NCBI RefSeq assembly: GCF_003270085.1
Contig: NZ_QFDQ01000168.1
Location: forward strand, 1 to 44,185
Direction of reading: 5' to 3'
Length of the DNA stretch: 44,185 nt
DNA from: Streptomyces triticisoli
GTDB taxonomy: Bacteria; Actinomycetota; Actinomycetes; Streptomycetales; Streptomycetaceae
Of the stretch, positions 36,740 to 44,185 are shown piece after piece. Below the pieces are notes generated by a model. That model made no database searches. It was not told the origin of the DNA and worked only from the letters and a program-made list of their open reading frames with translations. A program made the position numbers and the translations under genes. Every line of letters starts with the position of its first letter. Position 1 is the first letter of the stretch.

Positions 36740-37813
36740 ATGACCGCTGAAGCGACACCCGCGCCGGCCGAGGGGGCCGCCGCCGACCCGGGGACGTCCG
36801 GGCCGGCGGCGGGCCGGGGGCCACGGGCCAGGAGCGGTGCCGCGTATCTGCGGTACGTGGCGGGCAAGTTGGCTGGCGCGGCCGTCTCGCTGCTCGCCGT
36901 CCTCGTCACCAGCTTCTTCCTCTTCCGGCTGATCCCGGGCGACCCGGTGAAGTTCATGACCGGCGGACGCCCGGTCTCCGCTCAGCAGCTCGCCGCCTAC
37001 CGGCGGGAGTTCGGGCTCGACCTGCCCATGTGGCAGCAGTTCACGCACTACTGCGGCAAGGCGCTGACCGGGGATCTGGGGACCTCGTACCAGTTCCGCG
37101 CACCGGTCATCGACAAGATCATCGAGGCTCTGCCGAACACCCTGCTGCTGACCGGTACGGCCTTCGTGCTCTACACCGCGCTCGGCATCGTCCTCGGCAC
37201 CCGCTCCGCCTGGCGGCACGGCCGGCTCGGCGACCGCCTCAACACGGGTCTGGCGCTGACGCTCTACTCCGTTCCGTCCTTCTGGCTGGGGCTGCTGCTC
37301 ATCATCGTGCTGTCGGTGGGTGTGGGCCCGATTCCGGGTCTGTTCCCGACCGGGGGCATGGAGTCGGGCGGCAAGGAGGGCTTCGCGTACGCCGTCGACG
37401 TCGCCCACCACCTCGTGCTGCCGGTGGTGACGCTGGTCGCGGTGGAGTACGGGCAGACCCTGCTGGTCACACGGTCGGCGCTGCTGGACGAGATGGGCGG
37501 CGACTATCTGACGACCGCGCGGGCCAAGGGGCTTCGGGACGATCTGGTACGGCGCCGGCACGCCGTGCCGAACGCGCTGCTGCCGACCGTGACGCTGATC
37601 TTCGTCAATCTCGGCCGGACCGTGGCGGGTGTGATCCTCGTCGAGACGGTGTTCTCCTGGCCGGGGCTCGGCGGGCTGTTCTACCAGGGGCTGAGCGTGC
37701 CCGATCTGCCGCTGGTGCAGGGGCTTTTCTTCGTCTTCGCGTCTGCGGTGATCGTGATGAACACCCTCGCCGATCTGCTGTATCCATTGTTCGATCCGAG
37801 GGTGGGCCGATGA
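36740..37813 (+). CDS. Peptide-type ABC transporter permease (DppB-like)
   Basis: This 357-aa binding-protein-dependent permease has an Ala/Pro/Gly-rich N-terminal tail, then about six membrane helices. The cytoplasmic EAA-type loop is visible (DYLTTARAKGLRDD, about 255-268), followed by PNALLPT. The typical DppB start FFLFRLIPGDPV is present. Its stop overlaps the next permease gene by four bases. It would form the membrane channel with the DppC-like subunit. Confidence 0.93.
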   Translation: MTAEATPAPAEGAAADPGTSGPAAGRGPRARSGAAYLRYVAGKLAGAAVSLLAVLVTSFFLFRLIPGDPVKFMTGGRPVSAQQLAAYRREFGLDLPMWQQFTHYCGKALTGDLGTSYQFRAPVIDKIIEALPNTLLLTGTAFVLYTALGIVLGTRSAWRHGRLGDRLNTGLALTLYSVPSFWLGLLLIIVLSVGVGPIPGLFPTGGMESGGKEGFAYAVDVAHHLVLPVVTLVAVEYGQTLLVTRSALLDEMGGDYLTTARAKGLRDDLVRRRHAVPNALLPTVTLIFVNLGRTVAGVILVETVFSWPGLGGLFYQGLSVPDLPLVQGLFFVFASAVIVMNTLADLLYPLFDPRVGR

Positions 37814-38775
37814 CCGCCGAGACGGAGACCACTACGACGCCCGGACCGCACGCGCCCGGACCGGGCACGCCGGGCCGTGGCACGCCCGGTCCGCGCACGC
37901 TCACCTGGCAGCGCCGCCGGGCCTCCGCCGCCCGTTTCTGGAAGCAGTACCGGACGCACCGCGCGGGCGTCTTCGGACTCGCCGCGCTCGTGCTGTGCGC
38001 GCTGGTCGCGCTGACCGCGCCGCTGACCGTCGGGGTGGACGCGCGGAGCGTGACCGACGCGCCCGGCGGGCCGCTGGAGAGTCCGAGCGCGCGGTTCCCG
38101 CTGGGCACCGACCAGTTCGGGCGCAGTCTGCTGGGCCTGATGGTCTGGGGTGCGCGGGTCTCGCTGCTGGTCGGGCTGCTCGCGGCCGTGCTGTCGGTGG
38201 CGATCGGGGCGTTCATCGGCATCACCGCGGGGCACTTCCGCGGCTGGTACGCCACGGTGATGATGCGGATCACGGACTGGTTCCTGGTGATGCCGACGCT
38301 GGTACTCGCCATCGCGCTCGCCACCGTGATGTCCCGCTCGCTGGGCACCATCGTCGTGGCGATCGGCGTGACCACCTGGCCGACCACCGCGCGTCTGGTG
38401 CGGGCGCAGACGCTGGCGGTGGAGTCACGGCCGTACATCGAACGGGCGAAGGCGCTCGGCGGCGGTCACTGGCATGTGATGTCCCGGCATGTGCTGCCGA
38501 ACGTCATGCCGCTGGTGCTCGCCCAGACCACCCTGATCATCTCCACCGCGATCCTGGCGGAAGCGACGCTGGCCTTCCTCGGGCTCGGCGACCCGACCGG
38601 CGTGTCCTGGGGCGGGCTGCTGCAGGACGCGCGGGAGGCGGGGGCGGTCAGTTCCGGCGACTGGTGGTACCTGGTGCCGCCGGGTATCGCCATCGCGGTC
38701 GTCGCACTGGCGTTCACGCTGTGCGGGCGGGCGGTCGAGTCCGTCCTCAACCCCAGGCTGGGGGTGTCCCGTTGA
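37810..38775 (+). CDS. Peptide-type ABC transporter permease (DppC-like)
   Basis: This 321-aa permease starts at the ATGA overlap with the upstream permease. After a Pro/Gly/Thr-rich tail come about six membrane helices; HPLGTDQFGRS-like text (FPLGTDQFGRS) and the EAA loop YIERAKALGGGHW mark the DppC/OppC family. The long upstream open frame is shadow. It overlaps the first ATPase gene by four bases (TTGA). Confidence 0.93.
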   Translation: MTAETETTTTPGPHAPGPGTPGRGTPGPRTLTWQRRRASAARFWKQYRTHRAGVFGLAALVLCALVALTAPLTVGVDARSVTDAPGGPLESPSARFPLGTDQFGRSLLGLMVWGARVSLLVGLLAAVLSVAIGAFIGITAGHFRGWYATVMMRITDWFLVMPTLVLAIALATVMSRSLGTIVVAIGVTTWPTTARLVRAQTLAVESRPYIERAKALGGGHWHVMSRHVLPNVMPLVLAQTTLIISTAILAEATLAFLGLGDPTGVSWGGLLQDAREAGAVSSGDWWYLVPPGIAIAVVALAFTLCGRAVESVLNPRLGVSR

Positions 38776-39770
38776 GCCTGCTCGACGTACGGAACCTGGA
38801 AGTGACGTATCCGGGTGGTGCGGCCGCCGTGCGCGGGGTCGGTCTGACCCTCGCCCCGGGCGAGAAGCTCGGCATCGCGGGCGAGTCCGGCTGCGGCAAG
38901 TCCACTCTGGCGCTGGCGCTGCTGCGGCTGCTGCCGGCCGGGACCCGGATCGGCGGCGAGATCCTGCTGGACGGCGAGGACGTGTTGGCGATGAAGTGGG
39001 GCCGGGTGCGGGCGGTGCGCTGGGCGGGGGCGTCGATCGTCTTCCAGGGCGCGATGCACTCGCTGAACGCCGTGCACCGGGTCGGTGACCAGATCGCCGA
39101 GCCGATCCTGCTGCACCGCGGGGCGACCGCGGCGGGCGCGCGGAGGAGGGCCGGGGAACTGCTGGAGCAGGTGGGGCTGCCTGCGGCGCGGGCGAGCGCG
39201 TACCCGCACGAGCTGTCCGGCGGGCAGCGCCAGCGCGTGATGATCGCGATGGCGCTGGCCTGCGATCCGCGTCTGGTCGTCGCCGACGAACCCACCACGG
39301 CGCTGGACGTGATGGTCCAGGCCCAGATCCTGCGGCTGATCCAGCGGCTGGTGAGCGAGCAGGACCTCGGGCTGGTCATGATCAGCCATGATCTCGCCGT
39401 CCTGGCCGACACCTGCGACCGGCTGGCGGTGATGTACGCGGGCCGGGTGGTCGAGGAGGGCCCGGCCCGGCAGGTCTACGAGGACGCCCGGCACCCCTAC
39501 GGCAGGGCCCTGTCGGAGGCGTTCCCCCGCATCGGCGATCCGGCGTCCCGCTTCGCGCCGCGCGGGCTGCCGGGCGACCCGCCGGACCCGGCGGCGGTGC
39601 CGTCCGGGTGCGCGTTCCACCCGCGCTGCCCGGTCGCGCTGGACGTCTGCGCCACCCAGGACCAGGTGCTGCGCGCGGCGGGAGCGGGGCGGCGGGCGGC
39701 TTGTGTGCATGTGCCGGAAGGAGCCGCGGCCACCGGGGACGAGGCGGAAGTGAGGACCAGCACCGCATGA
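38772..39770 (+). CDS. Peptide-type ABC transporter ATPase (DppD-like)
   Basis: This 332-aa nucleotide-binding subunit has Walker A GESGCGKST (37-45), signature LSGGQRQRV, Walker B VVADEPTTALD and the H-loop ISHDL. A C-terminal oligopeptide-transporter extension contains paired Cys residues (GCAFHPRC, then DVCATQ), typical of DppD/OppD. The start is TTG 38772, overlapping the previous stop; GGGGT lies just upstream. It would pair with the second ATPase. Confidence 0.92.
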   Translation: MSLLDVRNLEVTYPGGAAAVRGVGLTLAPGEKLGIAGESGCGKSTLALALLRLLPAGTRIGGEILLDGEDVLAMKWGRVRAVRWAGASIVFQGAMHSLNAVHRVGDQIAEPILLHRGATAAGARRRAGELLEQVGLPAARASAYPHELSGGQRQRVMIAMALACDPRLVVADEPTTALDVMVQAQILRLIQRLVSEQDLGLVMISHDLAVLADTCDRLAVMYAGRVVEEGPARQVYEDARHPYGRALSEAFPRIGDPASRFAPRGLPGDPPDPAAVPSGCAFHPRCPVALDVCATQDQVLRAAGAGRRAACVHVPEGAAATGDEAEVRTSTA

Positions 39771-40771
39771 CGACCACACCACCGCTGCTGAGGGCCGAGG
39801 GCCTGCGCATCACCTTCCCCGGCCGGAACGGCGCGCCGGCCGCCCGGGCCGTGGACGGGGTGGACCTCGACATCCGGCCCGGCGAGATCGTCGCGCTGGT
39901 CGGCGAGTCGGGGTGCGGGAAGACGACGCTGGCCCGCTCGCTGCTCGGTCTGGTGGAGCCGACCGCGGGACGCGTCACCTTCGACGGTGCCCCGCTCGAC
40001 TACTCCTCGCGCGCGTTGAAGGCGTACCGCAAGCGGGCCCAGCTGGTGCTCCAGGACCCGAGCGGCTCGCTCAACCCGCGCCACACGGTGTACGACGCCG
40101 TGGCCGAGGGGCTGCGGATCCACGGGTACGACGGGGACGAGCGGGCGGCGGTCGCCGAGGCCCTGTCCCGGGCCGGGCTGCGTCCGCCCGAGCGTTTCTT
40201 CCTGCGCTACCCGCACGAGCTGTCCGGCGGTCAGCGCCAGCGCGTGGTCATCGCGGGCGCGCTGGTCCTCGAGCCCGAACTCCTCGTCGCCGACGAGCCG
40301 GTGGCCTCCCTGGACGCCTCGGTGCGCGGTGAGATCCTCGCCCTGCTGCTGCGGCTGCGCACCGAACTCGGCCTGTCCGCGCTGGTGGTGACCCACGACC
40401 TGGGGCTGGCCTGGAACATCGCCGACCGGGTCGCGGTGATGTACCTGGGGCGGATCGTGGAGACCGGTGAGGTGGAGCAGGTCCTGACGGCACCCCGGCA
40501 CCCGTACACCCAGGCCCTGCTGTCCGTCCTGCCCGAGGCCCCCGGAGATCCGGTCGTCCTCGGCGGCGAGCCCCCGGACCCCTCCCGCATCCCCTCCGGC
40601 TGCCGCTTCCACGTCCGCTGCCACGTCCTGGCGAGCGGCGAGGCCGAACGGGCGGGTGTGGCCCGGGCGTGCCGCGGTCAGGATCTCGAGATCCTCGGCG
40701 GGAGCGGCGAGTCCCACGTCGCGTGCCACTGGGCGCGCGCACGGGAGGACGCGGCTCCGGCAGGGGCGTAG
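39767..40771 (+). CDS. Peptide-type ABC transporter ATPase (DppF-like)
   Basis: This 334-aa second ATPase has Walker A GESGCGKTT (46-54), Q-loop VLQDPSGSLNPRH, signature LSGGQRQRV, Walker B VADEPVASLD and H-loop VTHDL. The DppF/OppF C-terminal extension with GCRFHVRC is present. The start ATGA overlaps the previous stop. It is the last gene of the operon, ending only 19 bases before the convergent ribF stop, with no clear terminator between them. Confidence 0.93.
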   Translation: MTTTPPLLRAEGLRITFPGRNGAPAARAVDGVDLDIRPGEIVALVGESGCGKTTLARSLLGLVEPTAGRVTFDGAPLDYSSRALKAYRKRAQLVLQDPSGSLNPRHTVYDAVAEGLRIHGYDGDERAAVAEALSRAGLRPPERFFLRYPHELSGGQRQRVVIAGALVLEPELLVADEPVASLDASVRGEILALLLRLRTELGLSALVVTHDLGLAWNIADRVAVMYLGRIVETGEVEQVLTAPRHPYTQALLSVLPEAPGDPVVLGGEPPDPSRIPSGCRFHVRCHVLASGEAERAGVARACRGQDLEILGGSGESHVACHWARAREDAAPAGA

Positions 40772-40790
40772 CGCAGCGTCGTGGCGCGGG

Positions 40791-41747
40791 CTACTCCGTC
40801 CTCGTGTCCGCCGCGATGATCTCCCGGCACTTCTTGACGTCCTCCGCCATCGTCTCCGTCAGCGCCTGGAGGGACTCGAACTTCGCCTGGCCGCGGACGA
40901 AGGCCAGGAACTCGACGGCGACGTGCAGCCCGTACAGGTCGAGGCCGACGCGGTCGATGGCGTACGCCTCCACCGTGCGCTCGGTGCCGTCGAACTGCGG
41001 GTTCGTGCCGACGGAGATCGCGGCCGGCATCACCTCGCCCTGGGCGTGCAGAAAGCCGGCGTAGACGCCGTCGGCGGGGATCGCGGTGTGCGGAAGCGTT
41101 TCGACGTTGGCCGTGGGGAAGCCCAGCTCGCGGCCCCGCTGGGCGCCGCGGACCACGACGCCCTCCACCCGGTGCGGGCGGCCCAGGATCTCGCGGGCGC
41201 CCTCGACATCGCCCTCGGCGACCAGGCGGCGGGTCAGGGTCGAGGAGAAGGGCTCGCCGCCGCCCGCTTCTCCGGTGACGTACAGGTCGACGACCTCGAC
41301 CTCGAAGTCGTAGACCTTGCCCTGCTCGGCGAGGAACTCCACGTTGCCGGCGGCCTTGTGGCCGAAGCGGAAGTTCGGGCCCTCGACGACCGCTTTGGCG
41401 TGCAACTTGTCGACCAGCACCTTGACGACGAACTCGGCCGGGGACAGCTTCGAGAACTCCGCGGTGAAGGGCAGGACGAGCACCGCGTCCACCCCCAGCT
41501 CGGCCATCAGTTCGGCACGGCGGTGGTGGGGGGCCAGCAGCGGCGGGTGGCTGCCGGGGCGTACGACCTCGCTGGGGTGCGGGTCGAAGGTGACGACGAC
41601 GGCGGGGACGCCGAGCTCGCGGGCACGGTTCACGGCGTGCTCGATGATCAGCTGGTGTCCGCGGTGGACTCCGTCGTAGGAGCCGATGGTGACGACGCTG
41701 CGCCCCCAGTCGTGGGGGATGTCCTCCAAGCCACGCCAGCGCTGCAC
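40791..41747 (-). CDS. ribF: Bifunctional riboflavin kinase/FAD synthetase
   Basis: RibF phosphorylates riboflavin to FMN and adenylates it to FAD. The 318-aa protein has the nucleotidyltransferase motif H28-R-G-H31 (SYDGVHRGHQ) and, in the C-terminal kinase domain, GFPTANVE. The frame opens at GTG 41766-41768, but a GTG at 41745-41747 with GAGGAG ahead gives the length I recall for Streptomyces RibF. No FMN riboswitch-like element is visible upstream. It lies downstream of truB on the same strand, separated by a terminator and 445 bases. Confidence 0.94.
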   Translation of the reverse strand: MQRWRGLEDIPHDWGRSVVTIGSYDGVHRGHQLIIEHAVNRARELGVPAVVVTFDPHPSEVVRPGSHPPLLAPHHRRAELMAELGVDAVLVLPFTAEFSKLSPAEFVVKVLVDKLHAKAVVEGPNFRFGHKAAGNVEFLAEQGKVYDFEVEVVDLYVTGEAGGGEPFSSTLTRRLVAEGDVEGAREILGRPHRVEGVVVRGAQRGRELGFPTANVETLPHTAIPADGVYAGFLHAQGEVMPAAISVGTNPQFDGTERTVEAYAIDRVGLDLYGLHVAVEFLAFVRGQAKFESLQALTETMAEDVKKCREIIAADTRTE

Positions 41748-42132
41748 TGTGACTGCTCCTCGTCGCACCTGTGTCCCTGCTGCCTTGTTGTCTTGCGTTG
41801 TCTTGCTTGTCCTGCTGCCTTGTCCGCAGGTCTAAGAGTGCCATGCCCCGCGTTCCCCGCCCGCATTGGCATGGACGCTGTGACGGGGCGCACGTCGCCG
41901 GACGACTGCCGGCCGGGATCGAGCGGGCATCAGGCAGTGGGCGAGCGGGTGTCGGGCGGGGACGCGTACGCCAGCCCTGCTCTCGACGGTAGGCGGCGAA
42001 TGATCGGCGGGAAAGATCGCGTGGTGAACGCGCCCCCTCGCACTCCCTCTGTTCACTCCGTACGCCCGCGCGGTCGGGTGATTGGGCGGGGGCGGCTGGA
42101 TACAGCTTAGGAGTGGGGGAACCGAGGGGGGA
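41748..42132 (-). promoter_or_regulatory. ribF leader and upstream spacer
   Basis: No convincing gene is present in this stretch of about 385 bases. Near the ribF start there is a 10-bp tandem (gttgtcttgc at 41787-41796 and 41797-41806) and two copies of a tcctgctgccttgt-like block (about 41774-41788 and 41810-41823). The ribF promoter must lie here but cannot be assigned. Confidence 0.45.
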
Positions 42133-42178
42133 CCGTGGAGCGGCGGCAGTGGAACACCCCGTGCTCGCCGCTCCACGG
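42133..42178 (-). terminator. Terminator of the rbfA-truB operon
   Basis: A perfect 13-bp stem (42133-42145 with 42166-42178) with a 20-base loop lies 14 bases past the truB stop. It separates truB from ribF. Confidence 0.75.
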
Positions 42179-42192
42179 GCGGACGGCGGACG

Positions 42193-43098
42193 TCAGCCGA
42201 AGACCGTCAGGCTCCTGGCCTTGCCCCGCTGCTCCTCCACGAGCGCGAGGAGGCTGCCCTCGGGGCCGAAGGCGGCCACGGGGCCGGTGCCCGCGTACTC
42301 GTCGGGGATGTCCAGCCGGACGCCGTTGGTGAGCAGCCGGGCGCGCCGGGCGTCGACGTCCCAGCGGGGGAACGCGGCCGCGGCCGCCTCGGCGATCGGC
42401 ATCACGGTCAGCTCCTGCTGGAGCTGGTCCAGCGTCCTGGCGGAGTCCAGCTTGTACGGGCCGACGCGGGTGCGGCGCAGCGCGGTGAGGTGGCCGCCGA
42501 CGCCGAGGTCCGCGCCCAGGTCGCGGGCGAGGGCGCGGATGTAGGTGCCGGAGGAGCAGACCACCGACACCACCAGGTCGAGCACGGGGGTGCCGTCGTC
42601 GGCGGCGGCTTCCCTGATGTCGTACACCCTGAAGGAGGAGACGGTCACCGGCCGGGCCGGGATGTCGAACTCCTCCCCCTCCCGGGCGCGCTTGTACGAC
42701 CGTACGCCGTTGATCTTGATGGCACTGACCTTGGACGGCACCTGCATGATGTCGCCGGTCAGCTTGGCGACGGCCGTGTCGACGGCGTCCCGGGTGACCC
42801 CGGAGGCGTCCGTGGAGGAGGTGATCTCGCCCTCGGCGTCGTCGGTGATCGTGTCCTGGCCGAGGCGTACGGTGCCCAGGTACTCCTTCTCGGTCAGCGC
42901 GAGGTGGCCGAGGAGCTTGGTGGCCTTCTCCACGCCGAGTACGAGGACGCCGGTCGCCATGGGGTCGAGGGTGCCGGCGTGGCCGATGCGGCGGGTCTTC
43001 GCGATCCCGCGCATCTTGGCCACGACGTCGTGCGAAGTGAAGCCCGACGGCTTGTCGACGATGACGAGGCCGTCGGGCGGGGTGGGCTTGCTGCTCAT
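42193..43098 (-). CDS. truB: tRNA pseudouridine(55) synthase
   Basis: TruB makes pseudouridine 55 in the T-loop of tRNAs. The 301-aa protein shows DKPSGFTSHD at 15-24 and the catalytic block GHAGTLDPMATG with Asp45. The C-terminus is longer than a minimal TruB and probably carries the PUA-like region. Its start ATGA overlaps the rbfA stop by four bases. The order rbfA-truB-ribF is classical for the nusA-infB operon tail. Confidence 0.96.
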   Translation of the reverse strand: MSSKPTPPDGLVIVDKPSGFTSHDVVAKMRGIAKTRRIGHAGTLDPMATGVLVLGVEKATKLLGHLALTEKEYLGTVRLGQDTITDDAEGEITSSTDASGVTRDAVDTAVAKLTGDIMQVPSKVSAIKINGVRSYKRAREGEEFDIPARPVTVSSFRVYDIREAAADDGTPVLDLVVSVVCSSGTYIRALARDLGADLGVGGHLTALRRTRVGPYKLDSARTLDQLQQELTVMPIAEAAAAAFPRWDVDARRARLLTNGVRLDIPDEYAGTGPVAAFGPEGSLLALVEEQRGKARSLTVFG

Positions 43099-43547
43099 TC
43101 GGTGGTGTCGTCCGTCTCGTCGTCGGACCCCGGCTTCCGGTACGGGTCCGCTCCACCGGCGTAGGAGGCGCCGGCGGAGGCCTCGCGCACCTTCGCGTCG
43201 GAGGCGCGGGCCTTGTCGAGGAGGTCCTCGATGGTCCGGGCGGTGTCCGGGAGGGCGTCCGCGACGAAGGTGAGGGTGGGGGTGAACTTGACGCCGGCCG
43301 CGCGGCCGACCTCGGAGCGCAGGATGCCCTTGGCGCTCTCCAGGCCGGCGGCCGCGGCCTTGCGGTCCTCGTCGTCCCCGTAGACCGTGTAGAAGACGGT
43401 CGCCTCCCGCAGGTCACCCGTGACCCGGGTGTCCGTGATGGTGACGTGCGAACCGAGCCGCGGGTCCTTGATCCCGCGCTGCAGCTTCTGGGCCACCACC
43501 TCTCGGATGAGGTCCGCCAGCCTTTTCGCCCGCGCGTTGTCGGCCAC
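43095..43547 (-). CDS. rbfA: Ribosome-binding factor A
   Basis: RbfA is a small KH-type factor needed for maturation of the 16S rRNA 5' end in the 30S subunit. The 150-aa protein matches the family, with RAKRLADLIREVVAQ, DPRLG and LRSEVGRAAGVKFTPTL, followed by an acidic disordered tail. The start is GTG 43545-43547, after GGGAG. It overlaps truB. Confidence 0.95.
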   Translation of the reverse strand: MADNARAKRLADLIREVVAQKLQRGIKDPRLGSHVTITDTRVTGDLREATVFYTVYGDDEDRKAAAAGLESAKGILRSEVGRAAGVKFTPTLTFVADALPDTARTIEDLLDKARASDAKVREASAGASYAGGADPYRKPGSDDETDDTTE

Positions 43548-43656
43548 TGGTCCGTCTCCCGTTCTTTCTTCTTCTGCGTTGCGTGGTGTGTGCTGTCTGT
43601 CCGAATGCTGTCCGTCTGCGTCTGTCCGGTCGTCCTCGCCGGGCTGGGCGCCCTCG

Positions 43657-43950
43657 CTAGTCGTCCTCGCCGTGGAAACGGCGTCTGACGGACAGCAGCT
43701 CCACCTCGGGGCGGGCTGCGACCAGTCGTTCGCACCGGTCCAGCAGGTCGGTCAGGTGCGTCGCGTCGCCGGAGACCGCGGCGAGGCCGATGACGGTTCG
43801 CCGGTAGAGGTTCGTGTGGTCCACCTCCGCCACGCTCACCGTGTATTTGCGCTGGAGTTCGGCGATGATCGGGCGGACGACGGAACGCTTCTCCTTCAGC
43901 GAGTGGACGTCGCCGAGGAGGAGGTCGAAGGACAGAGTCCCCACGTACAT
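43657..43950 (-). CDS. ylxP: DUF503 (YlxP-like) family protein
   Basis: This 97-aa protein contains the DUF503 core: LLGDVHSLKEKRSVVRPI, then VAEVDHTNLYRRTVIGLAAVSG. In B. subtilis the homologue YlxP lies between infB and rbfA, matching the order seen here. I start at ATG 43948-43950 (MYVGTLSFD); the frame is open upstream to 44073 but the added part is low-complexity. The ribosome-binding site is weak. The function is unknown. Confidence 0.88.
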   Translation of the reverse strand: MYVGTLSFDLLLGDVHSLKEKRSVVRPIIAELQRKYTVSVAEVDHTNLYRRTVIGLAAVSGDATHLTDLLDRCERLVAARPEVELLSVRRRFHGEDD

Positions 43951-44140
43951 GTGTGTGTCCGGGTTGCCCGCCGGTACGGGGTCGGTGGTCCTGCCTTCCA
44001 GGTGGGCAGGGACATCAAGAACCGTACCGCGAACCTGGGCGGTGGCTCGACGGGGTTTCCTTCGCCCGCCCACCCACCCGACTCGGTGGAACCAGGAGCG
44101 AGTCCGGCCTCGGGGCCCTGCCCCGGGTGGCCTCGCGGGG

Positions 44141-44160
44141 CCGGGGGCGGGTGCCCCCGG
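44141..44160 (-). terminator. Short hairpin near the right edge
   Basis: An 8-bp perfect G/C stem (44141-44148 with 44153-44160) with a 4-base loop lies upstream of ylxP. It may be a terminator or attenuator following a gene (infB by analogy) beyond the window. Confidence 0.35.
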
Positions 44161-44185
44161 GCATGGCGCGCCGGCCGGCGGGACC

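Noticed and set aside
41748..42132. Search for an FMN riboswitch or a missing gene between truB and ribF.
   Set aside because: No FMN-element-like conserved segments and no frame with plausible coding character were seen.

Overview
The window is a high-GC actinobacterial chromosome segment, almost certainly from Streptomyces. The evidence is the very GC-rich third codon positions, frequent GTG/TTG starts, the rpsO-pnp pair, the dapA/thyX/RNase J and dapB groups, a DUF397 gene, and a complete Streptomyces-type ESX (type VII secretion, T7SS) locus between conserved housekeeping blocks. No tRNA, rRNA, CRISPR array, insertion sequence or attachment site was seen.

Left flank (1-11.3 kb): minus-strand RNase J, dapA and thyX. 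Two small plus-strand membrane-protein genes face a minus-strand operon read as rpsO, pnp, an M16 zinc peptidase, dapB and a small TPR-like membrane protein. The block covers RNA decay, lysine/diaminopimelate synthesis and thymidylate synthesis. A DUF397 gene diverges from rpsO.

T7SS region (11.3-34.5 kb): a membrane-anchored PQQ-like beta-propeller and eccD on minus; eccC with three ATPase domains on plus; a minus operon of a small ORF, a mycosin-like protein and two WXG100 genes; a plus cluster of a helical 170-aa protein, a 774-aa protein with an N-terminal WxG motif and a lipoprotein; a minus operon of eccB, mycP and a membrane protein; and a plus group of eccE, an unknown 258-aa protein and an EspI-like ParA/MinD ATPase with long Pro/Gln/Ala-rich tails. 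All core components expected of an actinobacterial ESX system are present (EccB, EccC, EccD, EccE, MycP and a WXG100 pair).

The most interesting part is 19.0-25.5 kb. The first mycosin-like protein keeps its signal peptide and subtilisin-like fold but appears to lack all three catalytic residues and the oxyanion Asn, so it looks like a pseudoprotease beside an intact MycP. Next to it lies a cluster of lower GC: a helical partner-like protein, a large WxG-containing protein with a Gly-rich hydrophobic C-terminal segment, and a lipoprotein. By inference this could be a secreted substrate or effector module with a dedicated partner and a surface lipoprotein.

Right flank (34.5-44.2 kb): a five-gene peptide-type ABC importer operon whose binding protein carries a C-terminal membrane anchor rather than a lipobox, then minus-strand ribF, truB, rbfA and a ylxP-type DUF503 gene. 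This order resembles the tail of the nusA-infB operon; infB itself would lie beyond the right edge.
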